A DNA stretch of 64,000 nt from Granulicella pectinivorans (lineage in GTDB: Bacteria; Acidobacteriota; Terriglobia; Terriglobales; Acidobacteriaceae): positions 3,782,001-3,846,000 of the forward strand of contig NZ_FOZL01000001.1 of assembly GCF_900114625.1 (NCBI RefSeq). The letters run 5' to 3'. The notes under the pieces were generated by a model. That model did no database searches and had not been told where the DNA came from. It worked only from the letters and a program-made list of their open reading frames with translations. A program made the position numbers and the translations under genes. Positions 59,679 to 64,000 of this stretch are shown piece by piece (the stretch's first letter is position 1; the number at the start of each line of letters is the position of its first letter).

Positions 59679-60020
59679 TCAGGAGCGCTGGATGGCGGCT
59701 GCGTTGCCGGTGGTGGTGCCGCTTCCGCTGCCGCCAGCGGTGTCGAGGGAGCCGATGCCCTGGTTGATCTGGATGAGCTGCTGGAGGCTGTTTACGCCGA
59801 CGAGCTGGGTGATGTAGGCGTTGGGGTCGGTGGGCTGGGTGGGGTCCTGGTTCTTGAGCTCGCTGACGAGGAGCGTGAGGAAGTCGCCGGAGGTGATGGT
59901 GCCGCCGGCGGCGGTGGTGGACGAGGTAGTGGCAGCCTGGGCGGCGGTGCTCTTGGGGGTGAGGGCGGCGCCTACTACGGTAGCGCTGCTCTGCGTGGAA
60001 CCGATGTCGAAAACTCCCAT
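59679..60020 (-). CDS. flgD: Flagellar hook-assembly protein FlgD, short form
   Basis: 113 residues. The conserved block FLTLLVSELKNQDPTQPTDPNAYITQLVGVNSLQQLIQINQG (about 48-88) is FlgD. The usual C-terminal FlgD Ig-like/Fn3-like region (total about 220 residues) is absent; the protein ends in a glycine/serine-rich tail. FlgD caps the growing hook. Ribosome binding site AGGAGA. Between fliK and flgE. Confidence 0.88.
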   Translation of the reverse strand: MGVFDIGSTQSSATVVGAALTPKSTAAQAATTSSTTAAGGTITSGDFLTLLVSELKNQDPTQPTDPNAYITQLVGVNSLQQLIQINQGIGSLDTAGGSGSGTTTGNAAAIQRS

Positions 60021-60056
60021 GGTGGGTCTCCTGTTCGTAATTTGTTGGTGCGTATT

Positions 60057-61646
60057 TCAGGCGACTACGTTGACCCAACTGCCTCCGTGGAGGCTTTGGG
60101 GCTCGTAGATTGGAGTGGACCAGTCGGTTTTCTCCGGGCTTTCCGCGGTCGGGGGTGAGTCGGGGTTCGGGTGGGGGTTGCCATTGCCTTGGTCAGGGGT
60201 GGATGTGCCTGGGGTGAGGTCCTGGTCATGCGATGCGGGGGTAGTTTGTGGGGGTTCGGCTACATGGAGTTGGACGGCTACCTGCTCGTTGGCGAGGAAG
60301 GTGGTGAGGGCGGGTAGATCGCGCCGGAGGGTTTCGTGGGCGGCGTGGTTGGCGGGAGAGAGCGAAGCCTGAACGGTACCGGTGGAATCGATCTCGGCAC
60401 GGATCTTGAGCCAGCCGTGCGTGCCGCTGGGGACACCTACTTCTAACGTTGTCGGAGAAGCCTGGAGGGTAGTGTGGGGGAGCGTGGGCAGGGCTGGTGT
60501 TTGGGCTTCCGCTATGGGGGCGGCGGTTGTTTCGGTTGTTTTTTGTGGAGTGGGTTGTGGGGCTGCGGCGATGGTTGGCGCTACGGCCTGCATTGTGGGA
60601 GCGGCTTGCATGCTGGCGGATTGCGGCGCCAATACGGGGATGGGCTGGGGTGGGGTGGGCGATGGCACGGTGGATGGGGCTTCGTATAGAGGCTTCGTTG
60701 GGGTGGGTTTGGTTGTCTCCGCGGATGGCTTGCGCGGGACTCGTGTCGTGGAGGTGCCGGGTGATGCGTTGCGTGGGGTTGGCTCAATTGGCGGATCGGG
60801 TGCGGCTGCTGCCTTTGCGGGTGCGGCGGGCTCTGGGGTTGGGGTGATTTCGAAGGTGGTGTTGGCTTGTGGCGATGGGGAGGCTACTGCTTGCGGTGCA
60901 GGCGCCGTGGGGATGGTGATTTGAGCCGGTGATGCCGGGGGGTTCTTTGGCTCGATGACTGGGAGAAGGGTGGCAGTGGCGACGGACTGGGTTGTTGTAG
61001 TCGCCTGCTCCGGCGGTGACGCCAAGGGGACGATTGGCTGCGGCTCGGGTGTGGCGGTTGAAAGTGTTGTTGGCCTGGCTTGTATTGTGGGCTTTCTGGA
61101 TGGGGCTTCGACCGCCTTCGCTGGGAGTTTTGTTGAAGGTGCTTCAGCGAGAGAGACAGCCTCGGGCTCTGCTTTGCTTGCGGCGGGAGTTGAAGGCGCG
61201 GGGATGTTTGTCGAAGCTACGAGCGCCTGCGTGGGAGGCGCGGAGAGAGGTGATTCGGGCTCGGGGGCTGGTGCGGCTTCGGTGATTGTTTCGGTTGTTT
61301 CTATGGGTGCCGCCTTGGCGATTGCTTTGGCGGGAGACGATGGGATTTCAGGCTGCGTGGTTTGTAAGTTTTTTTGATACGTTTGATTTGCGATGGGGGC
61401 TGTTGCGATTGTTTGGGGTTGAGATGGGATCGGTGTGGGGTGAAGCTGAGACGTGACGGTGGGGAGTTGCGGGAGGGTGGGCTCTTTGAGGGTGAGAGTC
61501 GTGGATGGGACGCCGGCTTCGGCCATGGTTTCGGCGAAGGGCGGCTGGGCTTTGGTATTGCCGGGTGTGGAAATTGTAACTACGGGGTTTCCATGGAGCG
61601 CTGTTGGGTTCAGGACTCCAAGGAGGGTCACGGCCAGTGTCGTCAT
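60057..61646 (-). CDS. fliK: Flagellar hook-length control protein FliK
   Basis: 529 residues from ATG 61646, which has AGGAGGG upstream. A very long proline/alanine/threonine-rich region (about 30-420) is followed by the Flg_hook C-terminal domain. That domain is recognisable as VGVPSGTHGWLKIRAEIDSTGTVQASLSPANHAAHETLRRDLPALTTFLANEQVAV. FliK measures hook length and flips FlhB specificity. The low-complexity middle generates open frames on the opposite strand. The frame continues to 61766 but the RBS fixes the start. Confidence 0.88.
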   Translation of the reverse strand: MTTLAVTLLGVLNPTALHGNPVVTISTPGNTKAQPPFAETMAEAGVPSTTLTLKEPTLPQLPTVTSQLHPTPIPSQPQTIATAPIANQTYQKNLQTTQPEIPSSPAKAIAKAAPIETTETITEAAPAPEPESPLSAPPTQALVASTNIPAPSTPAASKAEPEAVSLAEAPSTKLPAKAVEAPSRKPTIQARPTTLSTATPEPQPIVPLASPPEQATTTTQSVATATLLPVIEPKNPPASPAQITIPTAPAPQAVASPSPQANTTFEITPTPEPAAPAKAAAAPDPPIEPTPRNASPGTSTTRVPRKPSAETTKPTPTKPLYEAPSTVPSPTPPQPIPVLAPQSASMQAAPTMQAVAPTIAAAPQPTPQKTTETTAAPIAEAQTPALPTLPHTTLQASPTTLEVGVPSGTHGWLKIRAEIDSTGTVQASLSPANHAAHETLRRDLPALTTFLANEQVAVQLHVAEPPQTTPASHDQDLTPGTSTPDQGNGNPHPNPDSPPTAESPEKTDWSTPIYEPQSLHGGSWVNVVA

Positions 61647-61711
61647 CGTCGCTTCCCTCCTCGTTCGCGATGAGGAATGCATGTGAGGGGCCAAAGATGG
61701 GTGCGGCTGGA

Positions 61712-62206
61712 TTAGCGGGTTCTCAGTTGTTGCGGATCGCGCTGGAGGCTGCGACCGGAGAGCCATGCGCGGCGTGCGGCGTAGCGATCGTCGGAGAGGG
61801 ACTGGGAGCGGCGGGACTCTTCGAGGGTGGCCTGCTCGGCGATGTGGGCGACGAGTTGCTTCATCTGCTCGGTCTTGAGGCGGCTTGCGAGAAAGTCGGC
61901 GCGAGCGGTGGACTCGGCGGCGAGGCGTTGTGCCTTGAGGGACTCGAGGCGGACCGCACGGGCCGTGAATATCTCTGTTTGAGACTGGGCGAAGAGCGAT
62001 TCTTCACGGTCGCCGGTGGTGAGGGCATTGCGTGCGGCGTTGCCGGTTGCGGCGAGTGCGTTGCGTCCAGCCTGGATGGCTTGCTCGGCTTCGTCGACGC
62101 TGGCGCTTGCCAGCCGGAGAGAAACGGCGTGCATGTCTTCTACGACGCTGTACAGCGTAGCGATACGGTGGAGGGCGGCGGCTCGTGGTGTCCGCGGGAG
62201 AGACAT
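61712..62206 (-). CDS. fliJ: Flagellar export protein FliJ
   Basis: 164 residues of mostly charged helical coiled coil (LHRIATLYSVVEDMHAVSLRL, then TARAVRLESLKAQRLAAESTARADFLASRLKTEQMKQLVAHI). FliJ binds the FliI ring and FlhA to deliver substrates. The ATG at 62206 overlaps the fliI stop (TGATG). Sequence is weakly conserved in this family, so the name leans on position. Confidence 0.8.
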   Translation of the reverse strand: MSLPRTPRAAALHRIATLYSVVEDMHAVSLRLASASVDEAEQAIQAGRNALAATGNAARNALTTGDREESLFAQSQTEIFTARAVRLESLKAQRLAAESTARADFLASRLKTEQMKQLVAHIAEQATLEESRRSQSLSDDRYAARRAWLSGRSLQRDPQQLRTR

Positions 62207-63519
62207 CAGAGGTCCAGGCCTTCGAGGCGGGATATGGATTCGGCCATGGTGATGTGTTCGTTGGAGGTTTGCTGGAGATAGGCGCGGAGGAGCGGCAGGG
62301 CGTGGATGGCCTGATCGAGTTCGGGGTCTGTGCCGGGCTTGTAGGCTCCGATGCGGATGAGGTCCTCGGACTTGCGATGCGCGGAGAGGAGGCGGCGGGC
62401 GATGGCGGCCTGGTGGCGATGCTGGGGCGTGGTGACGGCGGGCATGAGACGGCTGAGGGAGTCGAGGACGTCGACGGGCGGGTACCAGCCGGCGGAGGCG
62501 AGGGAGCGGGAAAGAACGATGTGTCCGTCGAGGAGAGAGCGGACGGAGTCGACGATGGGGTCCTGCTGATCGTCGCCTTCCATGAGGACGGTGTAAAAGG
62601 CCGTGATGCTTCCTGTGGTGAAGTTTCCGGCGCGCTCGACGAGCTTGGCGAGCTTGGTGAAGACGCTGGGGGTGTAGCCCTTGCTGGCGGGTGGTTCGCC
62701 GGCGGCGAGGCCGACTTCGCGGGCGGCCATGGCGTAGCGGGTGAGCGAGTCGAGGACGAGCAGAACGTGCTTGCCCTGCGCGGCGAAGGATTCGGCGACG
62801 GCGGTGGCGGCCATGGCGGCGCGCATGCGGAGCAAGGGGCTTTCGTCGGAGGTGGCGCATAAGACGACGGAGCGGCGGAGGCCTTCGGCGCCGAGGGAGT
62901 CTTCGACGAACTCGCGGACTTCGCGGCCGCGCTCGCCGACGAGGCCCACGACGGTGAGGTCGGCCTCGGTGTTGCGGGTCATCATGCCAATCAGGGTGGA
63001 CTTGCCGACGCCGGAGCCACCGAAGATACCGACGCGCTGGCCGCGGCCGACGGTGAGCATGCCGTCGAGGACGCGGAGGCCGGTGGAGAGAGGTTGCTTG
63101 ATGGGGACGCGTTCCATGGGGCGCGGGACGATGCCGTCGAGGGGCCAGCGCTGGGTGACGCGTGGGGCGGGTTGCGCGTCGATGGGTTGGCCGATGGCGT
63201 TGAGGATGCGGCCCTGCATGGCGGGGCCTACGGCGATCTCGGGCGGAACGCCGAGGGCGAGGACGGCGTCTCCGTAGCGGACGCCGCGGGTTTCGGCGAG
63301 AGGCATGGCGAGGACGTGACGGCCGCGGAAGCCGATGACCTCGGCGCGGTGGCGCGTGCCTTCGGCGTCGAGGATCTCGCAGCACTCGCCGACGGAGCAC
63401 ATGGGGCCTTCGGACTCGATGGTCTGTCCGTTGGCTTCGACGACGCGTCCGCTCCAGCGCCAGGCGGGACGGGTGGCGAGTTGCGCGAAGTAGGCGGCCA
63501 GAGGGCCGGATACGGCCAT
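62206..63519 (-). CDS. fliI: Flagellum-specific ATPase FliI
   Basis: 437 residues. Walker A is GGSGVGKST (167-175); Walker B lies in VLLVLDSLTRYAMAAREVG. Other family blocks: VGLVGERGREVREFVED and the ASKGYTPSVFTKLAKLVERAG stretch. Powers or times unloading of flagellar export substrates. The ATG overlaps the fliH stop by one base. Confidence 0.96.
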   Translation of the reverse strand: MAVSGPLAAYFAQLATRPAWRWSGRVVEANGQTIESEGPMCSVGECCEILDAEGTRHRAEVIGFRGRHVLAMPLAETRGVRYGDAVLALGVPPEIAVGPAMQGRILNAIGQPIDAQPAPRVTQRWPLDGIVPRPMERVPIKQPLSTGLRVLDGMLTVGRGQRVGIFGGSGVGKSTLIGMMTRNTEADLTVVGLVGERGREVREFVEDSLGAEGLRRSVVLCATSDESPLLRMRAAMAATAVAESFAAQGKHVLLVLDSLTRYAMAAREVGLAAGEPPASKGYTPSVFTKLAKLVERAGNFTTGSITAFYTVLMEGDDQQDPIVDSVRSLLDGHIVLSRSLASAGWYPPVDVLDSLSRLMPAVTTPQHRHQAAIARRLLSAHRKSEDLIRIGAYKPGTDPELDQAIHALPLLRAYLQQTSNEHITMAESISRLEGLDL

Positions 63520-64000
63520 CAGGATGGCCTTTTCTGCAGGAGGTCGAAGAAGCCTTTTTCGATCTCTTCGAGTTGCACGGGGATACCCAACTCTACGCGG
63601 CCCACGGGGGATTCGAGGACAAGATCGCCGTCCTGAAGGTCTTCGCCAGCGACGACTTCGACGGTGGCATTGCCGGTGAAGAGGCTACGCCATGCGGTCT
63701 CGGATTGGGCAGGGACCCGCAAGATGGCGCCAGGCTGGCCGGCGATCTTTTCGAGGGCTACGCGGACGGAGGCGGCGAGGAGAAGAGGGTCCATGCGGGC
63801 TTCGCGATGGAGGACGCGGGCGGCGATGGCGAGGGCGAGACGGACGACCTCGCCTTCGACCTCGGTGAAGTAACGCTCGCGGTCGGCGGCAAAGCGCGCG
63901 CAAGCGACGGCGATGGAGGCGCGTTCCTGTTCGAGGGAGGCTGCGAACGAGGCGTTGGCTTCGGTGCGGCCCTCCGTGCGGGCTTCGGCGCGGACGAGTT
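63519..64000 (-). CDS. fliH: Flagellar assembly protein FliH, C-terminal part (runs off the window)
   Basis: About 160 codons are visible; the start is beyond the right edge. Reading begins LVRAEARTEGRTEANASFAA, a charged helix, then ERYFTEVEGEVVRLALAIAARVLHREARMD and the C-terminal globular part with LRVPAQSETAWRSLF and ENPVGRVELGIPVQLEEIEKGFFDLL-like ending. FliH holds FliI inactive and links it to FliN. Stop overlaps the fliI start. Confidence 0.85.
   Translation of the reverse strand, partial: LVRAEARTEGRTEANASFAASLEQERASIAVACARFAADRERYFTEVEGEVVRLALAIAARVLHREARMDPLLLAASVRVALEKIAGQPGAILRVPAQSETAWRSLFTGNATVEVVAGEDLQDGDLVLESPVGRVELGIPVQLEEIEKGFFDLLQKRPS

Noticed and set aside
59638..60078. 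Extended frame upstream of flgE
   Set aside because: It runs across flgD in another frame and has no family similarity; the FlgE signature begins at 59637 with a good ribosome binding site.
60382..61377. Glycine/valine-rich plus-strand frames opposite fliK
   Set aside because: Low-complexity complement of the proline/threonine-rich FliK middle.
62207..63400. Long minus-strand frame upstream of fliJ
   Set aside because: It is an arginine-rich shadow of fliI; fliJ is the 164-codon frame starting at 62206.
1..64000. CRISPR arrays, tRNA/rRNA genes, insertion sequences and prophage genes
   Set aside because: Looked for repeat-spacer periodicity, tRNA-like cloverleafs and transposase or integrase motifs; none was convincing. 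A tRNAscan/Infernal run would settle the RNA genes.

Overview
The window looks like a chromosomal segment of an acidobacterium of the Terriglobales type (Granulicella/Terriglobus/Edaphobacter-like). This rests on recognition, not on a database search: high GC, a MacB/FtsX-type permease with the acidobacterial N-terminal prefix behind a PadR regulator, bacillithiol synthesis (bshC), HemQ, Tat-exported Gfo/Idh and UxuA-like proteins, NHL/Ig-like secreted proteins, and palindromic intergenic repeats of the form CCCACATC...GATGTGGG. No rRNA, tRNA, CRISPR array, phage or insertion sequence was recognised.

Layout. 1-6240: a partial TolC-like gene, truA, an M20 peptidase, a TPR protein, pdxT, an aldo/keto reductase and a HEAT-repeat protein. 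6257-11797: a dispersed heme-copper oxidase locus (coxB; then a convergent pseudokinase-SPOR gene and a DinB gene; then coxA, coxC and a small CxxC membrane protein). 11824-20126: Tat-exported carbohydrate enzymes, a tRNA nucleotidyltransferase-family protein with a very long charged tail, and an NHL/Ig-like protein. 20276-30712: mostly housekeeping (engB, ino1, dedA, hemQ, nth, an amidase/GerMN/murI cell-wall group). 30766-36406: an EVE protein, three colinear tandem diguanylate cyclases, fabI and a frameshifted DinB gene. 36479-50305: an esterase, an amidohydrolase, padR-permease, uup, a GH6 protein, bshC, a Nudix hydrolase, csp and polX. 50512-64000: one flagellar block on the minus strand, read fliH-fliI-fliJ-fliK-flgD-flgE, then fliO-fliP-fliQ-fliR-flhB-flhA-fliA-fliN and a last gene with a GspE-N/MshEN-type domain.

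How the parts may work together. The flagellar block supplies the export gate (FlhAB, FliOPQR), export ATPase (FliHIJ), hook proteins (FlgD, FlgE, FliK), sigma-28 and a C-ring protein. The final gene overlaps fliN and carries two tandem motifs resembling the c-di-GMP-binding MshEN signature. With three inhibitory-site-bearing diguanylate cyclases elsewhere in the window, it is a reasonable candidate for a c-di-GMP receptor acting on the flagellar switch; this is the observation I rank highest. Others worth a look are the pseudokinase-TM-SPOR protein, the histone-H1-like tail on the tRNA nucleotidyltransferase, unusual proton-channel residues in CoxA, and start codons placed a few bases after -10-like hexamers.

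Limits: all calls come from reading the sequence. Family names rest on motif recognition, and start sites are chosen from ribosome binding sites, overlaps and family length.
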